Shown: positions 26,172-35,594, counted from the first letter of the stretch. The stretch is 64,000 nt of DNA from Hydrogenophaga sp. IBVHS1 (GCF_002127265.1 NZ_NFUU01000003.1:439307-503306); one strand, 5' to 3'. Program-made: numbers and translations. The notes: generated by a model not told the origin, from the sequence alone.

Positions 26172-27092
26172 ATGGTCACCAAAAAACCCAAGGGCCTCGG
26201 CCGCGGACTCGAAGCCCTGCTGGGCCCCAAAGTGTTCGAAGGCGCGCCGGCCGATGCTGGCAGCCAGTTGCCTTCCAGCCTGAAACTGGACCAGCTCGTG
26301 GCCGGCATGTACCAGCCGCGCACCCGCATGGACGAGGGCGCGCTCTACGAGCTGGCCGAAAGCATCAAGGCGCAGGGCGTGATGCAGCCGATCCTGGTTC
26401 GCCAGCTGGGGACCGGCCCCAACGCTGGCAAGTACGAGATCATCGCGGGCGAACGGCGCTTCCGGGCCTCGCGCCTCGCGGGTCTGGACAGCGTGCCGGT
26501 GCTGGTGCGCGACGTGCCCGACGAGTCCGCTGCCGCCATGTCCCTGATCGAAAACATCCAGCGCGAAGACCTCAATCCGCTGGAAGAAGCCCACGGCCTG
26601 CAACGCTTGGTGAAAGAGTTTGGACTCACTCACGAACAGGCGGCTCAGGCGGTCGGCCGATCGCGCAGTGCCGCCAGCAACCTGCTGCGCCTGCTGCAAT
26701 TGGCCGAGCCGGTGCAGACGATGTTGATGGCCGGTGACCTGGACATGGGCCACGCGCGCGCGCTGCTGGCTCTGGACAAAGCCAACCAGATTACAGCGGG
26801 CAACCAGATCGCGGCGCGCAAGATGTCCGTGCGCGAGGCCGAGAGTCTGGTGAAAAAGCTTAGCGCCGAGTTTGCGCTGGCGCCGCAGAAGCTCAAGAAA
26901 GAAAAGTCGCGCGACATCCGCCGCGTGGAAGAGGAGCTGGCCGACCTGCTCACGGCCGAGGTCGAGGTGCGCGTGAAGAAGCGCGTGAAGCGCCATGGGC
27001 GCCTCGAAGACATGGGCGAGATCGCTATTCAGTTCGGTTCGCTGGAAGCGCTGAATGGCTTGATCGACCGCTTGCGCGGCAGCCAACCCTGA
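26172..27092 (+). CDS. parB: Chromosome partitioning protein ParB (Spo0J)
   Basis: A 306-residue ParB. The N-terminus GLGRGLEALLG is typical of chromosomal ParB. The CTP-binding/hydrolysis motifs include GERRFRASRLAGL and ENIQREDLNPLEEA, then the helix-turn-helix THEQAAQAVGRSRSAASNLLR recognises parS, and a C-terminal dimer domain follows. It spreads as a CTP-dependent clamp from parS and recruits SMC and ParA. Four parS-type sites lie within 3.3 kb upstream. Confidence 0.96.
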   Translation: MVTKKPKGLGRGLEALLGPKVFEGAPADAGSQLPSSLKLDQLVAGMYQPRTRMDEGALYELAESIKAQGVMQPILVRQLGTGPNAGKYEIIAGERRFRASRLAGLDSVPVLVRDVPDESAAAMSLIENIQREDLNPLEEAHGLQRLVKEFGLTHEQAAQAVGRSRSAASNLLRLLQLAEPVQTMLMAGDLDMGHARALLALDKANQITAGNQIAARKMSVREAESLVKKLSAEFALAPQKLKKEKSRDIRRVEEELADLLTAEVEVRVKKRVKRHGRLEDMGEIAIQFGSLEALNGLIDRLRGSQP

Positions 27093-27111
27093 AGCGGCGC
27101 GGCGCGCTGCG

Positions 27112-28005
27112 TCAGAGAGCCGGCCCGTGGCTCATCTTGGGGCCGCTCCCTGCAACCGCCGTGGGAGAAGGGCTCGCCAGTTCGCTTGAGCGATGGTGTG
27201 CGGCCTGAATGCCGGCCTTGAATCCTTCAAAAACACCGCGCGCATCCATGGTTTCCAGGGCAGCGTGGGTGGTGCCGTTTGGTGAGCGCACTTGCGCAAT
27301 CAGCTCGTCCATCGACAGGGCGCTGTTGCGCGCGAGCTCTGCCGAGCCGGCCATGGTCTGCACCGCCAGTCGCAAGGCTTGATCGGGGTCCAGGCCGAGC
27401 CTCTCCCCTTGCTCCCGCATCGCTTTCAGCATCTGGAACATGTAGGCTGGTCCCGAGCCGGATATCGCGGTCACCGCATGCATTTGCGCTTCATGCTCCA
27501 CCCATTCCACCGGACCAAGCGTCTTCATGACCTCCTCCGCCAGCGCCCGGTCCTCTGCTGAGACGGTGGACGGCGCATACATGCCCGTGATGGCTTGCCC
27601 GATGGCCGCTGCCTGATTGGGCATGGCCCTGACCACAAGGCCGCTGCCCATCTGACGGGAAAGCGAGTCTGTGGAGGTGCCCGCCATCACGCTCATGTGC
27701 AGGGTGGAACGATGAAAGACCCCAGCTTCATTCGCTTGAACGGCGGCGAGCGGGAAGGTGTTGGGCTTGACTGCCCAGATGGCGGCATCGAGCGGCGTTT
27801 GAGCATGTGCCCGCAGCGCCCTCGTCGATTCGAAAACCCGTACCCCATGTTTCTCTTGCATGCGAGAGCGTGCTTCCGCGAAAGGATCGACGATCATGAT
27901 CTGATCGGCAGACAGGCCTCGGTCTTTCAACCCGGGAATCATCGCGCTGGCCATGTTGCCGCCACCCATAAAGGCGAAGTTCAAGGAGGGAAGTGAGCGG
28001 GGCAT
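27112..28005 (-). CDS. proC: Pyrroline-5-carboxylate reductase
   Basis: A 297-residue NADPH-binding enzyme for the last step of proline synthesis. The N-terminus FAFMGGGNMASAMIPGL is the Rossmann motif, and the C-terminal signature includes ISGSGPAYMFQMLKAM and SPNGTTHAALETM. The ATG at 28005 begins the conserved domain; a longer upstream extension is not family-like. It converges with parB. Confidence 0.93.
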   Translation of the reverse strand: MPRSLPSLNFAFMGGGNMASAMIPGLKDRGLSADQIMIVDPFAEARSRMQEKHGVRVFESTRALRAHAQTPLDAAIWAVKPNTFPLAAVQANEAGVFHRSTLHMSVMAGTSTDSLSRQMGSGLVVRAMPNQAAAIGQAITGMYAPSTVSAEDRALAEEVMKTLGPVEWVEHEAQMHAVTAISGSGPAYMFQMLKAMREQGERLGLDPDQALRLAVQTMAGSAELARNSALSMDELIAQVRSPNGTTHAALETMDARGVFEGFKAGIQAAHHRSSELASPSPTAVAGSGPKMSHGPAL

Positions 28006-28139
28006 GCGGTGGACTTTCGATGGGTTGAGGACTTGAAAAAGTCTATGCGGGGCGACTTGAAGAAACCATCGGTCTCGATGGAGCATCATCAAATATCCGG
28101 ACAGATGAATTTCGGCCGAACCTTTCTGAGAAAACCGCC

Positions 28140-28940
28140 ATGAACACCTTGAACTCCCACCTGCTCACACGCCGCCCGCTGCTGGGCGCCCTGGCCGCTG
28201 GCCTGCTGCTGTCGGCCTGCGCTACTCCGCCGGCCGATGCGCCCCTCACCGTGACCGGCAGCGCCCGTTTCGAAGGCCAGGTGGCCCTGCCGCCCACCGC
28301 CGTGCTCGAGGTGTCGGTGGCCGACGTGTCGCGTGCCGACGCGCGCGCCACCACGCTGGCCCAAGTCAAGGTCCCGGCCAACGGCCCGCAACCCTTGCGC
28401 TTCAGCGTGCCGGTGGATCGAAAGCTGGTGCAGGAGCGCGGCAGCTACTCGGTGCGTGCCGAAATCCTGGTGGAGGGCAAGGCCCTGTATGTGACCGACA
28501 GCGCCTACCTCGTGCTCGGCCATTCGGGCAACACCCAGGCGGATGTGCTGCTGCGCCCGGTGGACACGCGCGCGCAACCGGCATCACCCCGCATTGAGAA
28601 CGTGCGCTGGGCGCTGGTGGCGCTCGACGGCCAGGCGCTGCCGCCTCAGGCGCCAGCGGCCACCCCGTATTTCGTGCTCAACGCCGACGGCAAACGCGTC
28701 ACGGGTTCCGGTGGCTGCAATGCCCTGCTGGGCACCTACACGCTGAACGGGCAGGCGCTGCAGATGCTGCGAGGCCCGCGCCGCGAACTGCAAGTGTGCG
28801 CCACCGACATGGAGCGCGAACGCGCCTTCATGTTTGCCTTGGCCACCACCGAACAATGGGCCATGGAGGGCACGCGGCTGCGGTTGCTGGACCGGCTGGG
28901 TGCGCAGGTGGCGCTTTTTGAAGCGCGCCCCTTGCCCTGA
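28140..28940 (+). CDS. Lipoprotein with YbaY and META (HslJ-like) domains
   Basis: A 266-residue predicted lipoprotein. The signal peptide carries an RR pair and ends LLLSAC at about residue 27. Residues about 35-140 match the YbaY-type beta domain (LTVTGSARFEGQVALPPTAVLEVSVADVS style, seen in segments). Residues about 155-260 match META/HslJ (FVLNADGKRVTGSGGCN, MERERAFMFALATTEQWAM). These domains are linked with envelope stress and small-molecule tolerance, but no enzymatic role is established. It stands alone between proC and the oxidase gene. Confidence 0.8.
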   Translation: MNTLNSHLLTRRPLLGALAAGLLLSACATPPADAPLTVTGSARFEGQVALPPTAVLEVSVADVSRADARATTLAQVKVPANGPQPLRFSVPVDRKLVQERGSYSVRAEILVEGKALYVTDSAYLVLGHSGNTQADVLLRPVDTRAQPASPRIENVRWALVALDGQALPPQAPAATPYFVLNADGKRVTGSGGCNALLGTYTLNGQALQMLRGPRRELQVCATDMERERAFMFALATTEQWAMEGTRLRLLDRLGAQVALFEARPLP

Positions 28941-28946
28941 GAAAGC

Positions 28947-30371
28947 TCAGAGCGAAAAGATCTTCCCCGGGTTCATGATGTTGTCGGGGTCGAGCGCGCG
29001 CTTGATGGTGCGCATCATGTCCACCGCGCCGCTGCCGGCTTCGGTGAGCAGAAAGTCCATCTTGTGCAGGCCCACGCCGTGCTCGCCGGTGCAGGTGCCT
29101 TCCAGGCTGAGGGCGCGCGCCACCAGCTGGTGGTTGAGCTGTTCGGCCAGCGTGTGTTCTTCGGGCTTGTCGGGGTCGATCAAATAGCCGAAGTGGAAGT
29201 TGCCGTCGCCCACGTGGCCGACGAGAAAGTAGGGCAGGCCGGCGGCGTCGGCTTCGCTCACGGAATCGAGCAGGCAGTCGGCCAGGCGGCTGATGGGCAC
29301 GCAGGTGTCGGTCGAAATGGCGCGGCAGCCGGGCTTGCTCTGGATGGCGGCAAAGTAGGCGTTGTGCCGCGCGGTCCAAAGGCGCGTGCGCTCTTCCGGT
29401 GTGGTGGCCCATTCGAAGGCGTTGCCGCCGAACTCGGTAGCGATCTCCTGCACCGTTTCGGCCTGTTCCTTCACGCTCGCGGGTGAGCCGTGAAATTCCA
29501 TGAGCAACATGTTTTCTTCGCGCAGGCCGAGCTTGCTGTGGGCGTTGACCATGCGCACGGTGTTGTGGTCGATCAGCTCGCAGCGTGCGATCGGCACACC
29601 GAGCTGGATCACCTGGATCACGGTGCGCACGGCGGCCTCGATGCTGGGGAACGAGCAGGTGGCGGCCGAGATGGCTTCGGGCAGCGGGTAGAGCTTGAGC
29701 GTGACCTCGGTGATCACACCCAGTGTGCCTTCACTGCCCACCATCAGGCGCGTGAGGTCGTAGCCGGCGCTGCTCTTTTTCGCGCGCGTGCCGGTGCGGA
29801 TTACCTCGCCGCTGGCCGTGACCACTTCGAGCGCCAGCACGTTCTCGCGCATGGTGCCGTAGCGCACCGCGTTCGTGCCCGAAGCGCGCGTGGCCGACAT
29901 GCCGCCGATGGAGGCGTCGGCGCCGGGATCGATGGGGAAGAACAGACCCTCGCTCTTCACGGCCTCGTTCACCGCCTTGCGCGTCACGCCGGGCTGCACC
30001 GTCACGGTGAGGTCTTCCGCGTTGATGGCCAGTACGCTGTTCATGCGGCTCACGTCGATGCTGATGCCGCCCTCCACGGCCAGCAGGTGGCCTTCGAGCG
30101 AGGAACCCACACCAAACGGGATCACCGGCATGCGGTGCTGCGCGGCCAGCTTCACCGCATCGGCCACGTCCTGCGTGCTCTGCGCAAACACCACTGCGGC
30201 TGGCGGCGGCACCTGATACACCGACTCGTCGCGGCCATGCTGCTCGCGCACCACCAGGGCGGTGGAGCACTGGGCGCCGAAGCGGGCCTGCAAGGCTTCG
30301 ATGAATCCGGCGGGGATGGTGCGCTGGTGGACGTCGGGCACCAGATGGGCGTGGGCGGTCGGGGCGTTCAT
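28947..30371 (-). CDS. FAD-linked oxidase, GlcD/D-lactate dehydrogenase type
   Basis: A 474-residue oxidoreductase. The PCMH FAD-binding domain covers VIPFGVGSSLEGHLLAVEGGISID and GADASIGGMSATRASG (seen in segments), and the C-terminal domain includes VGHVGDGNFHFG and GTCTGEHGVGLHKMDFL. GlcD/DLD enzymes oxidise D-2-hydroxy acids (D-lactate, glycolate) at the membrane or pass electrons to a carrier. No glcE/glcF partners are adjacent, which favours a single-subunit D-lactate dehydrogenase over glycolate oxidase. Confidence 0.85.
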   Translation of the reverse strand: MNAPTAHAHLVPDVHQRTIPAGFIEALQARFGAQCSTALVVREQHGRDESVYQVPPPAAVVFAQSTQDVADAVKLAAQHRMPVIPFGVGSSLEGHLLAVEGGISIDVSRMNSVLAINAEDLTVTVQPGVTRKAVNEAVKSEGLFFPIDPGADASIGGMSATRASGTNAVRYGTMRENVLALEVVTASGEVIRTGTRAKKSSAGYDLTRLMVGSEGTLGVITEVTLKLYPLPEAISAATCSFPSIEAAVRTVIQVIQLGVPIARCELIDHNTVRMVNAHSKLGLREENMLLMEFHGSPASVKEQAETVQEIATEFGGNAFEWATTPEERTRLWTARHNAYFAAIQSKPGCRAISTDTCVPISRLADCLLDSVSEADAAGLPYFLVGHVGDGNFHFGYLIDPDKPEEHTLAEQLNHQLVARALSLEGTCTGEHGVGLHKMDFLLTEAGSGAVDMMRTIKRALDPDNIMNPGKIFSL

Positions 30372-30462
30372 GTTGGCTTGTCTCCGGTCGGTCGCTGTGG
30401 GGATCGGCCGACCAGTTTAAGCCTTGCTGCATGGAAAGTGCGGCCCGTTCGCCGCCCCGCAC

Positions 30463-30672
30463 TCAGGCGCCGGGTCTTCGCTGCAGCAGGCGCGGTGCCT
30501 CGGTGCCGGCGGCTTTGGACGGCCCGGTGGAATGCGTGGATGCCTGTCCCGTGATGCGAGAGAGCGTGGCGTTGGGCAAGGCGGCCACGCCGGCCAGGCC
30601 CAGCGTGCAAGCCGCGATCAGCTGCACGCTGCGGGCCTCGAAGTCGGCAATTTTCAGACGGGACCGGGACAT
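30463..30672 (-). CDS. Small single-helix membrane protein (69 aa)
   Basis: A short ORF starting MSRSRLKIADFEARSVQ with a hydrophobic helix LIAACTLGLAGVAALP and a polar C-terminal tail ending QRRPGA. A strong Shine-Dalgarno AAGGAG lies 7 nt before the ATG, which is the main reason to believe it. I do not recognise a family. It is the only coding signal in the gap between the oxidase and adenosyltransferase genes. Confidence 0.5.
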   Translation of the reverse strand: MSRSRLKIADFEARSVQLIAACTLGLAGVAALPNATLSRITGQASTHSTGPSKAAGTEAPRLLQRRPGA

Positions 30673-30867
30673 CGGTGATCTCCTTGTGGGCAAACAGGCG
30701 CCCATTACCGCCCGGATCGGCCAGCCGCGCCAGCCCTTTTGCCCGCCGTTGCCTGCGTGACATTCCATCAGCCCCATTCACATTTCCCAGCGTGTTGTTA
30801 CTGGCCGGTTTGGTCAAGGCGCTGTCGCACAATCGGCGTTCAGCATTCCCTCCCTTCAAGGATCTCC

Positions 30868-31434
30868 ATGGGCAACCGACTCACCCAGATCGCTACCCGC
30901 ACCGGCGACGCCGGCACCACCGGCCTTGGCGACAACACCCGCGTCTCCAAGAACAGCCTGCGCGTGCACGCCATGGGCGATGTGGACGAACTCAATTCGA
31001 ACATCGGCGTGCTGCTCTGCGAAGACATGGCCGATGACGTGCGCACCCTGCTGGTCGAGATCCAGCACCAGCTCTTCAACCTTGGCGGCGAGCTGTCCAT
31101 CCCCGGCTACGAGCTGCTCAAGCCCGAGGCCGTGCTGGCGCTCGACGAGGCGCTGGCCACCTACAACGAAACCTTGCCGCGCCTGCAGGAATTCATCCTG
31201 CCCGCTGGCACGCGCGCGGCCAGCCAGGCGCACGTGTGTCGCACGGTGGCGCGCCGCGCCGAACGCGCCGTGGTGGCGCTGGGCAACGAAGAAGCGCTGA
31301 AGGAAACGCCGCGCCAGTACCTCAACCGCCTGAGCGATCTGATGTTTGTGCTGGCGCGGGTGCTGAACCGCATGAACGGTGGCGACGACGTGTACTGGAA
31401 GAGCGAGCGCATGGCCCGGGCCGATGCCTCATGA
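30868..31434 (+). CDS. Cob(I)yrinic acid a,c-diamide adenosyltransferase (PduO type)
   Basis: A 188-residue PduO-type ATR. The signature ATRTGDAGTTGLGDNTRVSK binds ATP near the N-terminus. Further motifs are GDVDELNSNIGVLL, FILPAGTRAASQAHVCRTVA and YLNRLSDLMFVLARVLNR. It adenosylates cob(I)alamin to make coenzyme B12. The ATG at 30868 has AAGGA upstream. The stop overlaps the next start (ATGA). Confidence 0.92.
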   Translation: MGNRLTQIATRTGDAGTTGLGDNTRVSKNSLRVHAMGDVDELNSNIGVLLCEDMADDVRTLLVEIQHQLFNLGGELSIPGYELLKPEAVLALDEALATYNETLPRLQEFILPAGTRAASQAHVCRTVARRAERAVVALGNEEALKETPRQYLNRLSDLMFVLARVLNRMNGGDDVYWKSERMARADAS

Positions 31435-31793
31435 GGTCCGTGCACGCGTGGGGTGGGGTGCTCGCGCTCGCCACAGGCCTGGCGTGCGCGCAGGGCGGCA
31501 AGCCGCCCAAGGCCGAAAAAAAGAGCCAACCCCAGGAGGTGTCCCTGAGCTGCGAGGCGGTCTACCTGCCGGCCCGCACCACCTGGACGCGGCTGGTCCG
31601 CATTGGCTACGACCAGCAACGCGTGCGCACGGTGCAGATCGATGGCGTGCCGGTCTACACCTTCAACGTGCGCGACACCGTGATCCTCACCTCCACCGAC
31701 AACGAGCGCATCCAGATCGACACGGCAGCGCAGACCTGGAGCAGCGATTTTCGCGGTGCGGCCACCTCGCAGGGCCGTTGCGAGCGGCGTTGA
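31431..31793 (+). CDS. Periplasmic hypothetical protein (120 aa)
   Basis: An N-terminal signal peptide (VHAWGGVLALATGLACAQG) precedes a Lys-rich linker and a small beta domain (RVRTVQIDGVPVYTFNVRDT, ERIQIDTAAQTWSSDFRG). No catalytic motif is visible and I do not recognise the family. It overlaps the adenosyltransferase stop by 4 bp, so it is translationally coupled, and ends next to the convergent thioesterase. Confidence 0.65.
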   Translation: MRSVHAWGGVLALATGLACAQGGKPPKAEKKSQPQEVSLSCEAVYLPARTTWTRLVRIGYDQQRVRTVQIDGVPVYTFNVRDTVILTSTDNERIQIDTAAQTWSSDFRGAATSQGRCERR

Positions 31794-32216
31794 TCAGCGC
31801 GGTGCCAGCACCGCCATCGTGATGCGCGACACGCAGGTCAACTCGCCCGCGTCGTTGGTCAGGTCGATCTGCCAGACCTGCGTGGTGCGCCCGATGTGCA
31901 CTGGCCGCGTGACACCGGTCACCCAGCCGCTGGTGGCGCCTTTCAAATGGTTGGCGTTGATGTCCAGCCCCACCGCGCGGTGGCCTTCGGGGCAACTGTA
32001 GGCCGCACCGCACGACCCCAGCGTTTCCGCCAGCACCACACTCACGCCGCCGTGCAGCAGGCCGTAAGGCTGCTTCGTGCGGGTGTCCACCGGCACACGC
32101 GCGGTGATGAAATCGTCGCCGACTTCCAGGAACTCGATGCCCAGGTGACGCACGGCGGTGTCTTCGTGCATGCGGGTGAGTTCGTCGACCGAAATGGGTT
32201 TTTTCCAGATGCTCAA
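31794..32216 (-). CDS. Hotdog-fold thioesterase (YbdB/MenI-like)
   Basis: A 140-residue hotdog thioesterase. The motif PYGLLHGGVSVVLAETLGS holds the substrate-cleft His and catalytic Glu, and GLDINANHLKGA is conserved. These enzymes hydrolyse acyl-CoAs such as DHNA-CoA or aromatic acyl-CoAs. I place the start at a TTG (giving MSIWKKPIS) because AAGGAG lies at correct spacing before it; an ATG 24 bp upstream would put that ribosome site inside the gene. The substrate is unknown. Confidence 0.82.
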   Translation of the reverse strand: MSIWKKPISVDELTRMHEDTAVRHLGIEFLEVGDDFITARVPVDTRTKQPYGLLHGGVSVVLAETLGSCGAAYSCPEGHRAVGLDINANHLKGATSGWVTGVTRPVHIGRTTQVWQIDLTNDAGELTCVSRITMAVLAPR

Positions 32217-32318
32217 TGGGTTCTCCTTGGGGCGATGCACGCCACTATAGGACGCGGCATGCGCCTACAGACGACACTGTGTCGCTCGCGCACCATGGCG
32301 CCTGGAGCACACCCACCC

Positions 32319-33584
32319 ATGAAACCCGCACACCGCCGTTGGGCCGTTGCCGCAGCCAGCCTTGCAGCGCTGCTGGCCGCGGCATGCCTGGCGTTGCTGG
32401 CGCTGGTGCCTTCCGACGAAGAGCTCGCGCGCCGGGTGGAGGCGGAGTTCGAGGCGCGCATGGGTCAGAAACTGGTGGTGGGCGCGGTGCAATGGCGCTT
32501 GCTGGGTGGGGCCTCGGTCGAGGTGCGGGACGCGCAAACCGTTCAGCCCGAGCCCATCAAGGTGCGCCGCGTGGTGATCCACCCCGAACTCCTGCCCTTG
32601 CTGCGCCGCCAGCTGGTGATCAACCGGCTGGAGGTGGATGGCGCCGAGGTGCCACGCAGCGCCCTGGCGGCGTACCGCGGCAAGGAGCGGGCGTCCGGGG
32701 GCAGCCTGCTGCTGCGCAAGCTCTCGTTCAACGATGTCACCTACACCTCTTTCAGCGGCATTCCCGTGGTGTATGCCGGCGAACTGGACTTTGACGACGA
32801 CCGCACGCCGCAGCGTGTGCAGATTCGACGACCCGACGTGGAACAGACCACCTCGCTGGAGGCCAAGCGCGACGGAACCGCAGAGGGGGGTGCCCACATC
32901 TACCAGCTGCAGGTGCAGGCCGCGGGCGGTTCGGCAGAAGGGCAGGCCCGGCTGTTGACCACGCCCGAGGGCCGCATGAGCCTTCAGGGCGAACTCGCGC
33001 CGCGCAATGTGGAGGTGGAATCGTTGCTCAAGGCCTTCAACCGCCGCTCGCCCATCAGCGGCTTCGCTTCCGGCCAGACCGAACTTCGCGCCGACGGCGA
33101 GAGCTACGCCGAACTCTTCCGCTCGCTGCACACGCGCAGCGTGGTCGAGGTGGAGCGCGCGAAAATTTTGCGCTTCAACATGGAAAAGGCGGTCAAGTCG
33201 CTGGGCGAAGACCGCACGGGCGAAACGGCGCTGGAGCGCCTCACGGGCGTGGTCGACACGCAGAACACCGCACAGGGCATGAAGACCGAGTTCACGCAGG
33301 TGAAAGCCGTGTCGGGGCCCTACACCGCGTACGGCGAGGCCACGCTCTACCGCCGCCAGATCAATGCCGAGGGCAAGGTCGAGACGGGCGGCGGTGTGGT
33401 TGAGGTGCCGTTCACAGTGAAAGGGCCCACCCGTCAGCCAGAGTTCGGCATCGCATGGGGCGCCATTGCCGGCGCGGTGGCCGGCACGGCGGTGTTGCCC
33501 GGCATCGGCACCGTGCTGGGCGCCAAGATTGGTGGCGCATTGAGCGCGCCCACCAAGCCGCAGGCCGAGCCGAAGGCGCCCTGA
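32319..33584 (+). CDS. AsmA-like membrane-anchored protein
   Basis: A 421-residue protein with one N-terminal transmembrane anchor (WAVAAASLAALLAAACLALLAL, in segments), followed by a periplasmic beta-rich body. Features such as the LVVGAVQWRLLGGASVEVRD strand and the LKAFNRRSPISGFASGQTEL motif match AsmA-family sequences, which are associated with outer-membrane lipid transport. A glycine-rich hydrophobic C-terminal stretch (WGAIAGAVAGTAVLPGIG) resembles a second membrane-active segment. The start is one of three in-frame ATGs; this one immediately precedes the anchor. It is convergent with the permease gene. Confidence 0.65.
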   Translation: MKPAHRRWAVAAASLAALLAAACLALLALVPSDEELARRVEAEFEARMGQKLVVGAVQWRLLGGASVEVRDAQTVQPEPIKVRRVVIHPELLPLLRRQLVINRLEVDGAEVPRSALAAYRGKERASGGSLLLRKLSFNDVTYTSFSGIPVVYAGELDFDDDRTPQRVQIRRPDVEQTTSLEAKRDGTAEGGAHIYQLQVQAAGGSAEGQARLLTTPEGRMSLQGELAPRNVEVESLLKAFNRRSPISGFASGQTELRADGESYAELFRSLHTRSVVEVERAKILRFNMEKAVKSLGEDRTGETALERLTGVVDTQNTAQGMKTEFTQVKAVSGPYTAYGEATLYRRQINAEGKVETGGGVVEVPFTVKGPTRQPEFGIAWGAIAGAVAGTAVLPGIGTVLGAKIGGALSAPTKPQAEPKAP

Positions 33585-33592
33585 GGCGAGCT

Positions 33593-34948
33593 TCAGCTCT
33601 TGCGGCGGTTCAGCAATGCGTACAGGATGATTGCGCCGAAGGTCGCGGTGCCGATGCCACCCAGCGCGAAGCTGCCGAACTTCAGCGTGTAGTCGCCGGT
33701 ACCCAGGATCAGTGTGATGGCCGCCACCAGCAGGTTCTTGTTGTCGGAAAAGTCCACCCGGTTCTCGACCCAGATGCGCGCGCCGGCCACGGCGATGAGG
33801 CCGAACACCACGATGGACACACCGCCCATGACTGCCAGTGGAATGGCCTGGATCAGCGCGCCGAACTTGGGGCTGAAGCCGAGCACGACGGCCACGCACG
33901 CGGCCACCACGAACATGGCGGTGGAGTAGATTTTGGTGGCTGCCATCACGCCGATGTTTTCGGCGTAGGTGGTCACGCCCGTGCCGCCCGATGCGCCACT
34001 CACCATGGTGGCCACACCGTCGCCGATGAAGGCTTTGCCGAGGTAGGGATTGAGGTCGCGCCCGGTCATGGCGCTCACGGCCTTGATGTGGCCCAGGTTT
34101 TCCGCCACCAGGATCAGCGCCACCGGCGCGATCAGCAGCATGGCCTGCGCTTCGAACACCGGCGCGGCGAACTTCGGCAGGCCGAACAGCGGCGCACTGG
34201 CCAGCGCGGAGAGGTCGATCGGCTTGCCCAGACCGAGGCCGTTGGTGAGCAACGCGTAGATCAGGCTGGCCACGATCAGGCCCACGAGAATCAGCAGGCG
34301 CTGCGTCATGCCGCGCGTGTACACGGCCACCAGGCCGACGCTCACGAAGGTCACGGCCTGCATCCACGCATCGAAGCCGGTGGGCGCCATGTTCTTGATC
34401 GGAATGGCCGCCAGGTTCAGGCCGATCACGGCCACCACGGCGCCGGTCACCACCGGTGGCATGAAGCGCTCGATCCAGTGCACGGCCACGTCGTTCTCCA
34501 CCTCCTCGACCTCCATGCCCTTGATGGGCGTGGTGCGCGTGTGGCGCACGTTGGTCAGGTGCACGATGAAGCCGATGAGCGTGTAGATGGCACCGCAGGC
34601 GATGATGCCGCCCAGCGCCACTCCCAGGTTGGCGTTGAGCCCCGGGCCGGTGTAGCCGCTGGCGGCAATCACCACGCCGATGAACGCAAAGCTCGAACCC
34701 AGGTAGCTCGGCACCTTGCCGCCGGTGATGACGAAGAAGATCAGCGTGCCGATGCCGCTCATGAGGATGGCGACATTGGGGTCAAACCCCATCAGCAGCG
34801 GCGCCAGCACGGTGGCCCCGAACATGGCAATCACGTGCTGCACGCCCATCACGGCGGTCTGTGGCCAGGGCAGGCGCTCGTCGGGGGCGATCACGCCGCC
34901 CTGGTCGAGCGTGGAAGCCGGTTTCATCGTCCAGTTGAGCAGGCTCAT
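33593..34948 (-). CDS. NCS2 uracil/xanthine permease (UraA/RutG-like)
   Basis: A 451-residue nucleobase:cation symporter with about 12-14 helices. It has the N-terminal QHVIAMFGATVLAPLL, GSSFAFIGVVIA and the family motifs in AENIGVMAATKIYSTA and GKAFIGDGVATMVSGASGG. It imports uracil or xanthine-type bases across the inner membrane. The ATG has AAGGAG upstream. No rut pathway genes are adjacent, so the exact base cannot be set. Confidence 0.9.
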   Translation of the reverse strand: MSLLNWTMKPASTLDQGGVIAPDERLPWPQTAVMGVQHVIAMFGATVLAPLLMGFDPNVAILMSGIGTLIFFVITGGKVPSYLGSSFAFIGVVIAASGYTGPGLNANLGVALGGIIACGAIYTLIGFIVHLTNVRHTRTTPIKGMEVEEVENDVAVHWIERFMPPVVTGAVVAVIGLNLAAIPIKNMAPTGFDAWMQAVTFVSVGLVAVYTRGMTQRLLILVGLIVASLIYALLTNGLGLGKPIDLSALASAPLFGLPKFAAPVFEAQAMLLIAPVALILVAENLGHIKAVSAMTGRDLNPYLGKAFIGDGVATMVSGASGGTGVTTYAENIGVMAATKIYSTAMFVVAACVAVVLGFSPKFGALIQAIPLAVMGGVSIVVFGLIAVAGARIWVENRVDFSDNKNLLVAAITLILGTGDYTLKFGSFALGGIGTATFGAIILYALLNRRKS

Positions 34949-35126
34949 GGCATCTCCTTGTTGTTGGGGGGCCGGGCGCGCCTCTTCGCGCCGGCTGGCA
35001 TTGTGCCCGGCATGGGCGTTGTGCGCACGCCGCAGGCGTGCCGCGCGGCCTTGGCTGACGAACGAGATTCTGGGTATCCTGCGTGCGACTTTCCAATCAA
35101 CTACTTGCTCAACACGGGAGGCACCC

Positions 35127-35594
35127 TTGAACCTTCGAAGTCTGGCCGCCGTTCTGGCCCTGACCCTTTCCGGCTGCGCCATCACGCAGAACGTCACGCC
35201 CGTTGGCTTGACCCAGGGCGCCCACGATCTCTGCCTTGTTCGCAACAGCCAGGTCGTGCAGGAGGAATTTCATGATGTTTACCTGCGCGTCCTGGAGAAG
35301 AAGGGCTTCAAGGTGCGCAGCCTTCCGGACAACGCGGCTGTCACCTCATGCCCCCTCGTTGCGACGTACGAGGCCATCTACCGCTGGGACCTGGCCATCT
35401 ACCTGGCTCGCGCAGACCTTCGCGTCTTTGCTGACGGTAAGGAGGTGGGGCGTGCGGTCTACGACTCGTTGTCGGGTGGCGCCAACATGAACAAGTTCAT
35501 CCGCACGGAGCCCAAGCTGACCGAACTGGTTGAACAGCTCTTTCCGAAGCTCAGGGCATACCTGCGCACGCACCCGAGGCCTCAGGCGGCCTGA
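35127..35594 (+). CDS. Small lipoprotein (Sbal_3080-like)
   Basis: A 155-residue lipoprotein whose signal peptide ends LTLSGC (Cys about residue 16), followed by AITQNVTPVGLTQGAHDLC. The later motifs RWDLAIYLARADLRV and YDSLSGGANMNKFI resemble a family I recall as Sbal_3080-type lipoproteins; the name needs a search. The start is a TTG with GGGAGG 6 nt upstream, and no better ATG keeps the signal peptide. The function is unknown. Confidence 0.7.
   Translation: MNLRSLAAVLALTLSGCAITQNVTPVGLTQGAHDLCLVRNSQVVQEEFHDVYLRVLEKKGFKVRSLPDNAAVTSCPLVATYEAIYRWDLAIYLARADLRVFADGKEVGRAVYDSLSGGANMNKFIRTEPKLTELVEQLFPKLRAYLRTHPRPQAA

Noticed and set aside
23924..26329. About 800-codon minus-strand frame opposite rsmG-lysE-parA-hydrolase
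   Set aside because: The opposing genes are well-established families; the frame is a GC-rich shadow without conserved motifs.
33455..35275. About 600-codon plus-strand frame opposite the uracil/xanthine permease
   Set aside because: Low-complexity His/Gln/Asp-rich shadow of a clear NCS2 permease gene.
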